A stretch of 64,000 bases of DNA from JANQGH01 sp039177555 (GCA_039177555.1 JBCDFV010000010.1:1-64000), one strand, 5' to 3'; numbered from the stretch's first letter, positions 11,004 to 19,254 are shown. Translations and numbers: made by a program. The notes: generated from the letters alone by a model not told the origin.

Positions 11004-11183
11004 GGCGCACGCGCCTAACCATCACTGATCGGCGCGCGTCCGACGACGGTCCCGCCCCTCTCACGTCCGAAAGCACACTTTGATGGCACGCTGCTGAAAT
11101 CGTGCGGTCTTCATTGCTGTCCGTTCCCTTCCGGACCTTTGGGCAGGCACTCGCCATATGGGTGCGGGCGGCCAGAGTGTCAC

Positions 11184-11197
11184 TTGACCTGCATCAA
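11184..11197. promoter_or_regulatory. FNR/FixK/Anr-type binding box
   Basis: TTGACCTGCATCAA matches the TTGAT-N4-ATCAA consensus in 9 of 10 defined positions. It lies about 180 bp upstream of the antiporter-stress protein operon, in the 229-bp gap between that operon and the MlrC-like gene, whose 3' end abuts the gap. Control of universal stress proteins by oxygen-sensing FNR homologues is well known. The distance allows a promoter with a long leader. Binding is inferred. Confidence 0.55.
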
Positions 11198-11232
11198 GAT
11201 ATCTCAGCGAGCCTCATTCGGCATGACGGCGG

Positions 11233-12774
11233 TCAATCTCGCGATGCCAGATACGCCCGAGCCCACTCCGGCGGTTCCCAGACGGCACCCTTGTCGAGCG
11301 GGAATGACGGCCTTGGCATGTTCTTGAAGTCGAAACGCGAAAGCACGGGCGAGGTCAGGCCCGGCGTGTCGACCTCGAAGGTTCGTTCGGAGGGAAAGAA
11401 GGGCGCGAACCCGGCACGGAAATGGCCCCGGGATTTTACCACGACGGTGCGCGCCGCCCGCAGATCGAGGCCCAGCATGGTGAAGAAGGCCGGGTCCGCA
11501 CATTGCTTGCGCTCGGTCGCGACCACGGCAACCACGCCGCCCAGATCCAGGGCGACCGTCGGCCCTAGGGCCAGCTGTCGGCCCTCCCACAGGCCCGGGC
11601 TGCCAACCAGATTGCCGTCATGGACCGCGCGCACCTGGGCCGGGCACGACACGGGTGGCGCAAAGCGGTCGTTCACCAAATGGTGCCGATTGAAACGCGC
11701 CTCGAACTCCGCCCCGGGGCCAAGTCTCGTGGCCTGGGCCGCCAGTTCGGGGTCGATGAAGACGCCGTAAAGCGTGTCTTGAACGTCGGCGTCCAAGAGA
11801 TGCTGCAGGAATACCGAGGTGTTGCCGCGCCCGCCGCCACCGGGATTGTCGCCCGCGTCCGAATAGATCGCCGGCAGGTCGTCACCGGCAACGGCGCGGT
11901 CAACCGCCTCCTTCATGGGCATAAGCTGGCGGTCAAAGCGCTGACGCATGTCCCAGGCACGTTGGGCGATGTCGGCCGCCAGCGCCTGCGCCGGTTCGAC
12001 AGCGCCCCGCGCGGTGACGATCACCGCGATGCCGTTTTTCGCCGTGTCGGAGAAGGCGAAGCCACCGACCACGGAGACGTTCATGATCTCCGGCGTCTGA
12101 CGGCTTTGGCCGTAATCGATCAGGTCGGCGTACGGCCCCTCGGCGGTCAGCAGCGTGACCGAAGGTGGCGTCAAGGGCAGTCGGATGAAGGCGGCCTTCG
12201 CCGTTTCGCCGTTGAGCAGGGCCAAGAGATGATCCGCCGCTTCCTCCGCCCGCTCCTTCTGATCGACATGCGGGTTGGTCAGGTAGGAGATCAGCACGTC
12301 GACCGAGCCGACCATGCGATCGGAGATGTTGGCGTGCAGGTCGACCGTGGCGGCGATCGGCACATCCGGGCCGACTTGCCGCCGCGCCGCCGCCCAAAGC
12401 CTGCCGTCCGGATCGTCCTCGCCGGTCGCCGTCATGCCGCCATGGGCACAGAAATAGACGGCGTCGACATCGCCGGCCTGGCTTAGGCGTTCGGTGATCT
12501 CGGCCTCGAACCGTTCCAGCAGCGCCTGGTCGATCGGCCCGCCCGGCTCGGCCGCCGCGATCAGGATGGGCACGGGCTGCCAGGCGCCCGTTCGGTCCAT
12601 TCGATCGACGAAGGCCGAAATCTCCGCCGGCAGCGGCGACGGGTCTTGGCGCGCCAAGGCCGGAATGGCCTCACCCTCGACGTAACACAGCCGTCGAAAA
12701 TCGTCCTCAACGGTCGGCGGCGCGAAAGCGTTGCTTTCCAGGATGCATCCAATCAACGCAATTCGCGGTCCCAT
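11233..12774 (-). CDS. M81 family metallopeptidase (MlrC-like)
   Basis: Protein of 513 residues. Two domains are visible. The N-terminal DUF1485 part has ESNAFAP, FCAHGGMTATGEDDPDG, ATVDLHANIS and a YLTNPHVDQKERA segment. The C-terminal MlrC_C part contains SDAGDNPGGGGRGNTSVFL and VKSRGHFRAGF. His/Asp residues in AHGG, DLHAN and DAGDNPGGG are the expected zinc ligands. MlrC finishes degradation of linearised microcystin, but most relatives act on unknown amides or peptides. The ATG at 12774 has CAGGAG upstream and is preferred to one 33 nt earlier. Transcribed away from the M20 deacetylase gene. Confidence 0.88.
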   Translation of the reverse strand: MGPRIALIGCILESNAFAPPTVEDDFRRLCYVEGEAIPALARQDPSPLPAEISAFVDRMDRTGAWQPVPILIAAAEPGGPIDQALLERFEAEITERLSQAGDVDAVYFCAHGGMTATGEDDPDGRLWAAARRQVGPDVPIAATVDLHANISDRMVGSVDVLISYLTNPHVDQKERAEEAADHLLALLNGETAKAAFIRLPLTPPSVTLLTAEGPYADLIDYGQSRQTPEIMNVSVVGGFAFSDTAKNGIAVIVTARGAVEPAQALAADIAQRAWDMRQRFDRQLMPMKEAVDRAVAGDDLPAIYSDAGDNPGGGGRGNTSVFLQHLLDADVQDTLYGVFIDPELAAQATRLGPGAEFEARFNRHHLVNDRFAPPVSCPAQVRAVHDGNLVGSPGLWEGRQLALGPTVALDLGGVVAVVATERKQCADPAFFTMLGLDLRAARTVVVKSRGHFRAGFAPFFPSERTFEVDTPGLTSPVLSRFDFKNMPRPSFPLDKGAVWEPPEWARAYLASRD

Positions 12775-12867
12775 CAAGGCGGTCTCCTGTAGCTTCGGCC
12801 TGATCAATCGCCCATATTAGGCGGACGATCCCAGATCCCAAGCACACTTCAGTCTCAAGAGCCCGCC

Positions 12868-14046
12868 TTGTCGACTTCCCACACCCCGGATTCGCGGCCG
12901 ATCAGCCAGGACATGATCGAAACCCTGATCGGGTTTCCGACCGTCAGCCGAGACAGCAATCTCGATCTCATCCACTTCATCCGCGACACGCTGGCCAAGC
13001 ATGGCGTCGAGTCGCTGATTGTTCCTGACGAAAGCGGCCGGAAGGCCAATCTTTACGCCACGCTGGGCCCGACCGACCGGCCGGGCATTTGCCTGTCCGG
13101 CCATACCGACGTGGTGCCGGTCGATGGTCAGGATTGGGACACCGATCCCTTCCAGGCCGTCGAACGGAACGGACGTCTCTATGGCCGCGGCACGGCCGAC
13201 ATGAAGGGCTTCGTCGCCATCGCGCTCGCCATGGTGCCGACCTTTCTGGCACGCGACCTCGCGACACCGATCCATCTCGCCTTCTCCTACGACGAAGAGG
13301 TTGGCTGCCTCGGCGTCCGCCGCTTGTTGAAAAGGCTGGAGGCAATGCCGATCAAGCCCTCGGCCTGCATCGTCGGCGAACCGACCTCCATGAAGCCGGT
13401 GACCGGACATAAGGGCAAGCGCAGCGTGCGCGCCCATGTGCGGGGGCTGGAATGCCACTCATCCCTGGCGCATCAGGGCGTCAACGCCGTGCAATACGCC
13501 GCCGAGGCGATCGCCTTCCTGCACCGCATGGCGCGCGACAAGCGCGACAACGGCCCATTCGACGAGGCCTTCGATCCGCCCTACACGACCGTCCATACCG
13601 GCACGGTGCGCGGCGGCACGGCCCTGAATATCGTACCGCGCGACTGTGTGTTCGAGTTCGAAGTCCGCCATTTGCCTGTGGAAGACCCGATGCACCTGAT
13701 CGGGCAGTTTGAGTCCTACGTGCGGGAGACCCTGGAGCCCGAGATGCGTGAAACCGACCCGAACGCAGGCTTCCGGTTTGAGGAGATGTCCGCGTTCGCC
13801 GGCCTCGACACGGAAGAAGAAGAGCCGGTCGTGACCCTGGCCAAGGCGCTGGCCGGTGCCAACGACACCGGCAAGGTCGCCTACGGCACAGAAGGTGGGC
13901 TGTTCCAAAAAGCTGGGGTACCGACGGTGATCTGCGGCCCCGGCTCGATCGAGCAGGCCCACAAGCCCAACGAATTCGTCGCCATCGACCAGATCCGCCG
14001 TTGCGAGGACTTTATGCATCGCCTAGCCGAAAGGGCCGCCGCATGA
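12868..14046 (+). CDS. Acetylornithine deacetylase / M20 family peptidase (ArgE type)
   Basis: Protein of 392 residues. Zinc and catalytic motifs of M20 enzymes: SGHTDVVPVDGQDW, GRGTADMKGF, SYDEEVGCLG, VGEPTSM, the dimerisation-domain His in GLECHSSLAHQG, and the C-terminal EQAHKPNEF with a metal His. This matches ArgE-type deacetylases that remove acetyl groups from N-acetylornithine or related N-acyl amino acids. The frame opens with a TTG start; an ATG 45 nt downstream (MIETLIGF) is an alternative. Its stop overlaps the aspartoacylase-like start (ATGA), so the two hydrolases are co-translated. Confidence 0.9.
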   Translation: MSTSHTPDSRPISQDMIETLIGFPTVSRDSNLDLIHFIRDTLAKHGVESLIVPDESGRKANLYATLGPTDRPGICLSGHTDVVPVDGQDWDTDPFQAVERNGRLYGRGTADMKGFVAIALAMVPTFLARDLATPIHLAFSYDEEVGCLGVRRLLKRLEAMPIKPSACIVGEPTSMKPVTGHKGKRSVRAHVRGLECHSSLAHQGVNAVQYAAEAIAFLHRMARDKRDNGPFDEAFDPPYTTVHTGTVRGGTALNIVPRDCVFEFEVRHLPVEDPMHLIGQFESYVRETLEPEMRETDPNAGFRFEEMSAFAGLDTEEEEPVVTLAKALAGANDTGKVAYGTEGGLFQKAGVPTVICGPGSIEQAHKPNEFVAIDQIRRCEDFMHRLAERAAA

Positions 14047-15002
14047 AAAGCGTGCCGAACGACTATCCCGTCGAACTGACCGCACCGGACATCAGTGCCC
14101 ACAAGGCCGGCAATACCGGTGTCGACTACTACACCAGTTTCGAGTCCGGTGCGCCCGGCCCCCACGTTCTGGTCAACGCGGTGGTCCACGGGAACGAGCT
14201 GTGCGGGCCGATCGCGCTCGATCATCTGTTCGCCACCGGGTTCCGCCCGCTGGTCGGCAAGCTGACCCTGGGCTATGCGAATGTCGAGGCCTACCACGCC
14301 TTCGATCCGGCGGACCCGACCACCACGCGCTACCTGGACGAAGACTTCAACCGGGTCTGGGACGCAGCAACGCTGGACGGCGACCGGGACAGCCGCGAGT
14401 TGCGCCGGGCGCGCGAGATCCGCCCGTTGATCGACACGGTCGACTATCTGTTCGACATCCATTCGATGCAGCACAAGACCCCGCCCCTGATGATCTCCGG
14501 GCCGCTGGAAAAGGGCCGGTCGCTGGCCCGCGCTATGGCGTCGCCGTCATACGTGGTCAGCGATGGCGGGCACAAGGCGGGCAGACGTCTGCGCGACTAT
14601 GGCGGCTTTGGCGATCCGGCCTCGGACAAGAACGCGCTTCTGATCGAATGCGGCCAGCATTGGGAGCGGGATGCCGGTCCGGTCGCGATCGACAGCGTCT
14701 ATCGCTTCCTGATGCATTTCGGCATGGCGGACCGGGACACGGCCGAACCCCACCTGCTGCCGACGCCGCCCACGCAGACGGTGATCATGGTCGACCGGCC
14801 GGTGACGATCAAAACCGAGGATTTCCGGTTCGCCCAGAAATTCACCGGCATGGAGAGCCTGGCCAAGGACGAGTTGATCGGCTGGGACGGTGACGAAGAA
14901 GTCCGCGCGCCGTTCGACGGCTGTGTTCTGATCATGCCGACCCGGCGCACCTGGGTGGGTCAGACGGCGGTCCGGCTCGGACGGGTGGTGGACGCGGGCT
15001 AA
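14043..15002 (+). CDS. Succinylglutamate desuccinylase/aspartoacylase family hydrolase
   Basis: Protein of 319 residues. A zinc carboxypeptidase-like site is visible: VHGNELCGP (His and Glu ligands), the DFNRVW segment, and DIHSMQ with the third ligand His; LLIECGQHWE holds a catalytic Glu. The C-terminal beta domain is present (AKDELIGWDG, APFDGCVLIMP). The family releases amino acids from N-acyl derivatives. Coupling to the ArgE-type gene by a 4-bp overlap suggests sequential or alternative deacylation of the same substrates. The exact substrate is unknown. Confidence 0.87.
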   Translation: MKSVPNDYPVELTAPDISAHKAGNTGVDYYTSFESGAPGPHVLVNAVVHGNELCGPIALDHLFATGFRPLVGKLTLGYANVEAYHAFDPADPTTTRYLDEDFNRVWDAATLDGDRDSRELRRAREIRPLIDTVDYLFDIHSMQHKTPPLMISGPLEKGRSLARAMASPSYVVSDGGHKAGRRLRDYGGFGDPASDKNALLIECGQHWERDAGPVAIDSVYRFLMHFGMADRDTAEPHLLPTPPTQTVIMVDRPVTIKTEDFRFAQKFTGMESLAKDELIGWDGDEEVRAPFDGCVLIMPTRRTWVGQTAVRLGRVVDAG

Positions 15003-15054
15003 ATCCTACGCTCGGTGGCTGCCGGCGCGGTCGGCTGGTCAGACGGAGAGGCCG

Positions 15055-16086
15055 ATGGGCGGACGGCCTGACAATCACCGTGTCGAGGGCGACGACGCCG
15101 ACGCTCGGCCACCGACCACACGCCTGATCATCGGCGGTGCCATCCTGGCGATCTGGCCGTTCAGCAAGATCGTCGGACCGATCATCATCTTGGCCTCGGA
15201 CTATTCGACCGCCACGAAAGCCCTGCTGATTGGGCTGTTGTTCACGGTCGTGCCGAAAATCTGCGTGCTCAGCACCGTGCTCGCTCTGGGTCGATCGGGC
15301 TTCTTCTGGCTGAGATCAAGGATCATGGCATTCCTCGATCCCGTTCTGCCACCGCAAGAGGTCGGCAGATCGCGCTACCGGGTCGGGCTGGTGTTGTTCA
15401 CCCTGCCCTTCTTCATCGAATGGTCGTTTCCCTACACCAGCTACGTGCCGGCGGGCATTCCACAGATGGTCTACATTCTGTCCTGGGTCGCGGATTTGAC
15501 GCTGGTCATCAGCCTGTTCGTGCTCGGCGGCGCGTTTTGGCGAAAGCTCCGGGCCTTGTTCATCAGAACGGAACTGGCCGATTTCTCCGCGATCGAAAAG
15601 GCCACATTCATGCCGACCGGCGGCGAAGAGCGGTGGCGGCTGCTGACGGGGGGCGCCCTGATCCTGATCGGCGCCTTGGGCCTGGCCAGCACGCCCCTGA
15701 TCGGCGTCTCGACCCTGTCGTCGGCCTGGCAATCGCAGCTTTACGGCTGGGCGGCCGTGGGGCCGATCGTCATGTTCATCGCCGCGGCGCTGATCGTCCG
15801 ACGCAGCCGGGCGACCCGGTTGATCGCCATGATGACGCGCGGCCTGCCGGAAACGGTCGGCCGGACGCGCCACATCGTCGGCCTGGTCATGTTCGTCACG
15901 CCGATCATCTTCGGTTTCTCGATCCCGCATTTGGCCGACGCCATTCCGGGCTATGCCACCAACGGCGTTATCTTCGGCCTGGTCGGCAACGCGGTTCTTC
16001 TGGCCAGCCTCGTCGTGCTCGGCGGCGGTTTTTGGGGCAAGTTCGAAGCGCTCTATGTCCAACACGCCACCATCCGATCCGCATAA
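15055..16086 (+). CDS. Multi-spanning membrane protein with internal duplication (transporter suffix domain-like)
   Basis: Protein of 343 residues built of four hydrophobic blocks in an A-B-A'-B' order. The B blocks (about residues 105-170 and 280-340) align as VGLVxFxxP...VLGGxFWxKxxALF/Y. The A blocks (about 22-90 and 195-265) share RLxxGGAxLxI... and basic ends. The GGxFWxK ending resembles the short transporter-suffix membrane domains of Proteobacteria, so this looks like a fused duplication. A GGAGAGG ribosome site precedes the ATG. No transporter or enzyme motif is recognised, and function is unknown. It follows the aspartoacylase-like gene after 52 bp and may share its transcript. Confidence 0.75.
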   Translation: MGGRPDNHRVEGDDADARPPTTRLIIGGAILAIWPFSKIVGPIIILASDYSTATKALLIGLLFTVVPKICVLSTVLALGRSGFFWLRSRIMAFLDPVLPPQEVGRSRYRVGLVLFTLPFFIEWSFPYTSYVPAGIPQMVYILSWVADLTLVISLFVLGGAFWRKLRALFIRTELADFSAIEKATFMPTGGEERWRLLTGGALILIGALGLASTPLIGVSTLSSAWQSQLYGWAAVGPIVMFIAAALIVRRSRATRLIAMMTRGLPETVGRTRHIVGLVMFVTPIIFGFSIPHLADAIPGYATNGVIFGLVGNAVLLASLVVLGGGFWGKFEALYVQHATIRSA

Positions 16087-16133
16087 CCCTGGGACGTATC
16101 AGGTCGTTGCAGTCTGCGATGGCCGCGACGAAA

Positions 16134-16162
16134 CATGCCCCCAACGATCTGCCGGGGGCATG
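16134..16162. terminator. Hairpin between convergent genes
   Basis: Perfect 9-bp arms CATGCCCCC / GGGGGCATG surround an 11-nt loop in the 137-bp space between the convergent membrane-protein and SRPBCC genes. No T-tract follows on either strand, so intrinsic termination would be inefficient. Confidence 0.45.
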
Positions 16163-16223
16163 CTCGCCGTCAGGGCGGCCAGGTTGGCGACCGCCGCCCG
16201 TCCGACCCGTGGCTGTTGGAAGA

Positions 16224-16610
16224 TCAGGCCAGGTAGCTCTGCATCGGCTCCCAATAGCGGACCTTCCAGCCGGCGGCGACCATCTCCGCCTTGTCGTTAT
16301 CGACGCCGGCATGATCGAGGATCAGGCGGGTTGTGTCGCCCTCCGGCATCAGTTCGAAGCGGACGACCGAATACCGTCCGTCCTCCCAATTCGCCACCCG
16401 CCAGGCTTGGACGATGCGTTGATTGGGCACCAGTTCGATGTTCCGGCCCTCGATCTGGCCGTCATGGCAGATGAAGGCCCCACCGGGCTCGCGGCTGATC
16501 TCCGCCTTGGCGTTGGTGAAGGAACCGTGCTGGTCGGCGTCCATCAGCGCCTCGTAGACCCGGTCGGGGCTTGTCTTGAAGATCACCTCCTGATGGATGG
16601 CATCTGACAT
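16224..16610 (-). CDS. SRPBCC/AHSA1-type START-domain protein
   Basis: Protein of 128 residues covering one SRPBCC fold: HQEVIFKTSPDRVYEALMDADQHGSF at the N terminus, GGAFICHDGQIEGRNIELVPNQRIVQAWR in the middle, and a C-terminal helix GWKVRYWEPMQSYL. The fold binds hydrophobic ligands, and members are often paired with ArsR regulators. MSDAIHQEV was taken as start because GGGAGATG precedes it; an ATG 15 nt upstream is possible. It diverges from the ArsR gene across 85 bp with a dyad that could control both directions. Confidence 0.85.
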   Translation of the reverse strand: MSDAIHQEVIFKTSPDRVYEALMDADQHGSFTNAKAEISREPGGAFICHDGQIEGRNIELVPNQRIVQAWRVANWEDGRYSVVRFELMPEGDTTRLILDHAGVDNDKAEMVAAGWKVRYWEPMQSYLA

Positions 16611-16665
16611 GTTGGCATCTCCCATGCTGATTGGTTTGACCGAACTGTTGGGCTCACCTATATTA

Positions 16666-16677
16666 AACTATATGGTT
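16666..16677. promoter_or_regulatory. Candidate ArsR operator dyad
   Basis: AACTATATGGTT is palindromic in 10 of 12 positions and sits in an AT-rich stretch unusual for this GC-rich DNA. It lies 19 bp before the ArsR start and 56 bp before the divergent SRPBCC start. TA-rich AACCATATGGTT-like dyads are typical of ArsR-SRPBCC pairs. Autoregulation is inferred. Confidence 0.5.
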
Positions 16678-16695
16678 AACTAACGTGAAGTCGAC

Positions 16696-17088
16696 ATGCT
16701 GGCAAGTGCTTTGATCGACGAGGATGTCGATGACGATCGGCTGGATCTGGTCCTGCGTGCGATTGCCGACCGGACGCGACGGGCGTTGCTGGCCCGGCTG
16801 GTGCAAGGCCCGGCGCGGGTGACCGATCTCGCGGCACCGTTCGACATGTCCTTGGTCGCGGTCTCGAAGCATCTGAAGGTTTTGGAACGGGCGCGGCTGA
16901 TCGAACGGGACATCGACGGACGCGTCCATCGCTGCTCGTTCCAAGCCGAACCCTTGCGCGAGGTCGAGCGCTGGCTGGATCACTACCGGGTCTTCTGGAC
17001 CGACACGCTGGACGCCTTGGCGCGGCATGTGGAGGACGGCGACGACCAGACCGGGAACTCGGATGACGGCAAGGAACAGGTGTCGTGA
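16696..17088 (+). CDS. ArsR-family winged-helix repressor
   Basis: Protein of 130 residues. Winged helix: LRAIADRTRRALLARLVQGPARVTDLAAPFDMSLVAVSKHLKVLERARLIERDIDGRVHRCSF, then a C-terminal helix ERWLDHYRVFWTDTLDALARHVED typical of the SRPBCC-paired ArsR branch. No metal-binding Cys pair is present (the only Cys lies in the wing), so it is not an arsenic or metal sensor of the classical type. Its stop overlaps the GTG start of the next SRPBCC gene (GTGA). Confidence 0.9.
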   Translation: MLASALIDEDVDDDRLDLVLRAIADRTRRALLARLVQGPARVTDLAAPFDMSLVAVSKHLKVLERARLIERDIDGRVHRCSFQAEPLREVERWLDHYRVFWTDTLDALARHVEDGDDQTGNSDDGKEQVS

Positions 17089-17573
17089 CACAGGGCGAGG
17101 CCGCAACCGCACGACACGATAGGCGGTCGATCATCCTCGTCGTGCGCCGGACCATCGAGGCCAACGCCGAGCGCCTTTTTGCGGCCTGGACTCAGCCGGA
17201 CGAACTCGTCCGATGGTGGGGGCCTTCGGGCATTACCTGTCCGAAGGCGGAAATCGACCTCAGGGTCGGCGGCACGTACCGCATCGCCAACGAACAGCCG
17301 GGCAAGCCCCTGCTCTGGATCGTCGGTGAGTTCGAACGGATCGAGCCGCCGCGCATGCTGGTCTATAGCTGGCGGCTGGAGCCAGGATCAGGGAACACCG
17401 AACGCGTCTCGGTCCGCTTCGTGCCGAAAGACGCCGCCACAGAGGTCATCATCACCCACGAACGGATCGCCAATGAGACCGATCGGGACGAGCACGAGCA
17501 GGGCTGGTTTGGCTGTCTGGACGGGCTGGCGGCGCTGGTAGAGGGAGGGCACACGAATGAAGCCTCGGCTTAG
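17085..17573 (+). CDS. SRPBCC/AHSA1 domain protein (ArsR partner)
   Basis: Protein of 162 residues with the AHSA1 signature: IEANAERLFAAWTQPDELVRWWGPSG near the N terminus, then DLRVGGTYRI, GEFERIEPPRMLVYSW, and a C-terminal EQGWFGCLDGLAALV. The GTG start overlaps the ArsR stop by 4 bp. In such pairs the SRPBCC protein is thought to bind a lipophilic ligand and the repressor controls it; no ligand can be predicted. Its 3' end overlaps the convergent glycosylase gene by 4 bp. Confidence 0.88.
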   Translation: MTQGEAATARHDRRSIILVVRRTIEANAERLFAAWTQPDELVRWWGPSGITCPKAEIDLRVGGTYRIANEQPGKPLLWIVGEFERIEPPRMLVYSWRLEPGSGNTERVSVRFVPKDAATEVIITHERIANETDRDEHEQGWFGCLDGLAALVEGGHTNEASA

Positions 17574-18784
17574 TGCTCTACCCTGAGCCAGCCGTCGTTG
17601 AATGCCAGCCGATCCATCCCCGAAAAGCGCCGGATGCGGTCGAGTTCGGAATCCAGTTTCTGGCGGCGGCCGGCGGTCAGCTTGACTTTCGGTTCCAGCC
17701 AGAGCCCGGTGACCGACAAGGTGTCGGCGTCGCGCCGGCATTTCATGTCCAGGCGGCCGATCAGCCGGTCGCCTTCCAACAGCGGGAAGACGTAATAGCC
17801 GTAGCGCCGCTTGGCGGCCGGCACGAATACCTCGATCCGATAGTGATAGTTGAACAGGCGGTGGGTGCGGTTGCGATCGCGGATCAGCGGGTCGAACGGG
17901 CTGAGGATGCGCAGGCGGCCCGGCGGTTCGGGCACCGAAGCGATCGTCTGCTCGATATCCGGGCGCGCGAATGAGCGGCGGGGTTTCGAGCCGTCTGCGG
18001 TTTCGATCTCGACGGGCACGAGTTCCGTCTCCGGCCGCGCCTCACACCAGGCCTTGGCCTCGGCCGGCGTGATCAGATCCCAGAAGGCGGCGATTTCGCC
18101 GGAGGTGGCTGTGCCCAGCCGGTCAAGCGCGCTGACACAGGCCCAGTCGACAAACGCTTCCTCTGAGACGTCCTTGCCCGCAAGGTCCGGCGGGATCACC
18201 CGTTCGGTCAGGTCGTAGACCTTCTGAAACGCCTCCCGCCTGGTGACCGCCAGCGCGCCGGTGCGCCACAGGACCTCAAGCGCGGTTTTCGAGGGGTGCC
18301 AGTTCCACCAGCCGGCGCCGTTTCCGTCACCAGCCTTTGTGCCCGGCGCCATGTGGCGCGACATGGCGGGGCCGTCGCGCGCGATGCGTTCCAGGACCTC
18401 GGTGAAATCCCGCTCCGAGACGCCGGGCCGCCACTTCTGCAGCCGCGCGTGCAGGCGTCGGTGTTCTCGTTGAAAGCGCCGCCGCCAATAGGGGTGGAAC
18501 CGGGTGGGAATGATCGAGGCGTCATGGGTCCAGTTCTCGAACAGGGTCCGGTCCCGCTCCAACAGGCGCTTCAGATGCGCGCGCCGATAGGTCTGGTTGC
18601 GCGCGAACAGGATCATGTGATGGGCCCGCTCGACGGTCGAGATGCTGTCGACTTGGACGAAGCCGATCCGCTCGATCAGCGCCAGCAGGCCGTCGCGGGT
18701 CAGCTTGCGGGACGGCGGCTGGGACAGCCCTTGCCGATCCAGCAGCAGCCGGCGCGCTCGGCGATTGTCGATTCTGACCACCAT
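17570..18784 (-). CDS. AlkX/YcaQ-type DNA glycosylase (winged-helix HTH_42 family)
   Basis: Protein of 404 residues, full length for the family. The catalytic-loop region reads GFVQVDSISTVERAHH. The Q-hydrophobic-D (QVD) triplet is the AlkX/YcaQ signature, as opposed to QxQ in AlkZ. The tandem winged-helix folds and the conserved RLFNYHYRIEVFVPAAKRRYGYYVFPLL block follow, with GRLDMKCRRD near the end. The family removes alkylated bases and unhooks interstrand crosslinks. It stands alone on this strand, convergent with the SRPBCC gene. Expression control is not apparent. Confidence 0.88.
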   Translation of the reverse strand: MVVRIDNRRARRLLLDRQGLSQPPSRKLTRDGLLALIERIGFVQVDSISTVERAHHMILFARNQTYRRAHLKRLLERDRTLFENWTHDASIIPTRFHPYWRRRFQREHRRLHARLQKWRPGVSERDFTEVLERIARDGPAMSRHMAPGTKAGDGNGAGWWNWHPSKTALEVLWRTGALAVTRREAFQKVYDLTERVIPPDLAGKDVSEEAFVDWACVSALDRLGTATSGEIAAFWDLITPAEAKAWCEARPETELVPVEIETADGSKPRRSFARPDIEQTIASVPEPPGRLRILSPFDPLIRDRNRTHRLFNYHYRIEVFVPAAKRRYGYYVFPLLEGDRLIGRLDMKCRRDADTLSVTGLWLEPKVKLTAGRRQKLDSELDRIRRFSGMDRLAFNDGWLRVEH

Positions 18785-18859
18785 GGTCTGGTTGTAGCCG
18801 ACGCATTGCCGTGCCGCGAGCGCGCGCGTGCTTCAGACCGCACGCTGCTGACGGTCTGC

Positions 18860-19093
18860 AGTCAGAAGACGCTTTGAAAGCAATGGACAGATGATTCCGC
18901 AGCGGCCCTGCACGATCCGGCACAGGATCCCCGCAGTTGTCGAGGACGTGGTCGTCGCCATCCGGGAACAAGGCGGGTGGGCCGAGTTGCCGCCCTGCTC
19001 GAAATAGATCTCGTGGAGATCGGAAACACCAAGCCACCCGATGTCGAACGGTTTGATCACCAGATACTGATGTCTCACCCCGCTCGCAACCAT
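18860..19093 (-). pseudogene. Decayed proline iminopeptidase (pip) remnant
   Basis: Reading leftward, IKPFDIGWLGVSDLHEIYFEQGGNSAHPP aligns with IEPYDTSRLKVSDLHTLTYEQAGNPDGVP of the intact iminopeptidase at 25120-26079. A frameshifted PALF segment follows, then the sequence jumps to ILCRIVQGRCGIICP, matching IPCRIVQGRYDVICP about 230 residues later in the intact protein. Bases 18901-18922 are identical to 25278-25299. So the 5' and 3' parts are kept while the catalytic middle (GGSWG) is deleted, with frameshifts. The remaining short frame (86 codons) is not a functional enzyme. Confidence 0.8.
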
Positions 19094-19164
19094 GGCCCGC
19101 CCCGTGCCGTCAAGTGATCGTCTTCAGGGGGCGACGATCGCTTGAGGAATGGGCGGGCCATGGT
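19089..19164. repeat. 76-nt near-palindrome (long inverted repeat)
   Basis: Outer arms of 14 bp are perfect: ACCATGGCCCGCCC at 19089-19102 pairs with 19151-19164. Inner arms of 13 bp pair with a single G/T mismatch: TCAAGTGATCGTC at 19110-19122 with 19133-19145. A 7-nt/5-nt internal bulge and a 10-nt loop complete the structure. There are no T-runs. It could be a MITE-like remnant, a repeated extragenic palindrome or a bidirectional terminator. Its left arm includes the first codon of the pip remnant. Confidence 0.7.
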
Positions 19165-19254
19165 CAAGGCCGCGTCATGCGAACCCCGACGGCGCGGAGG
19201 GGCAACGCCGCCGACGGATCGCTGATCGCGTCCCCTGTGCTTAAGCGCAGCGCA

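Larger units (their letters stand above)
18785..19254. other. 470-bp non-coding region with pseudogene and palindrome
   Basis: Between the glycosylase start and the exported-protein stop there is no intact gene. It holds the iminopeptidase remnant and a large near-palindrome. The remainder (19165-19254) shows no recognisable element. The combination marks a place of past recombination or decay. Confidence 0.7.

Noticed and set aside
16087..16223. Possible small RNA between convergent genes
   Set aside because: Only a hairpin is visible. There is no promoter or T-tract to support an RNA gene.
18833..19093. 86-codon minus-strand gene
   Set aside because: It is a relic of proline iminopeptidase with its catalytic centre deleted and frame changes, so it is listed as a pseudogene.
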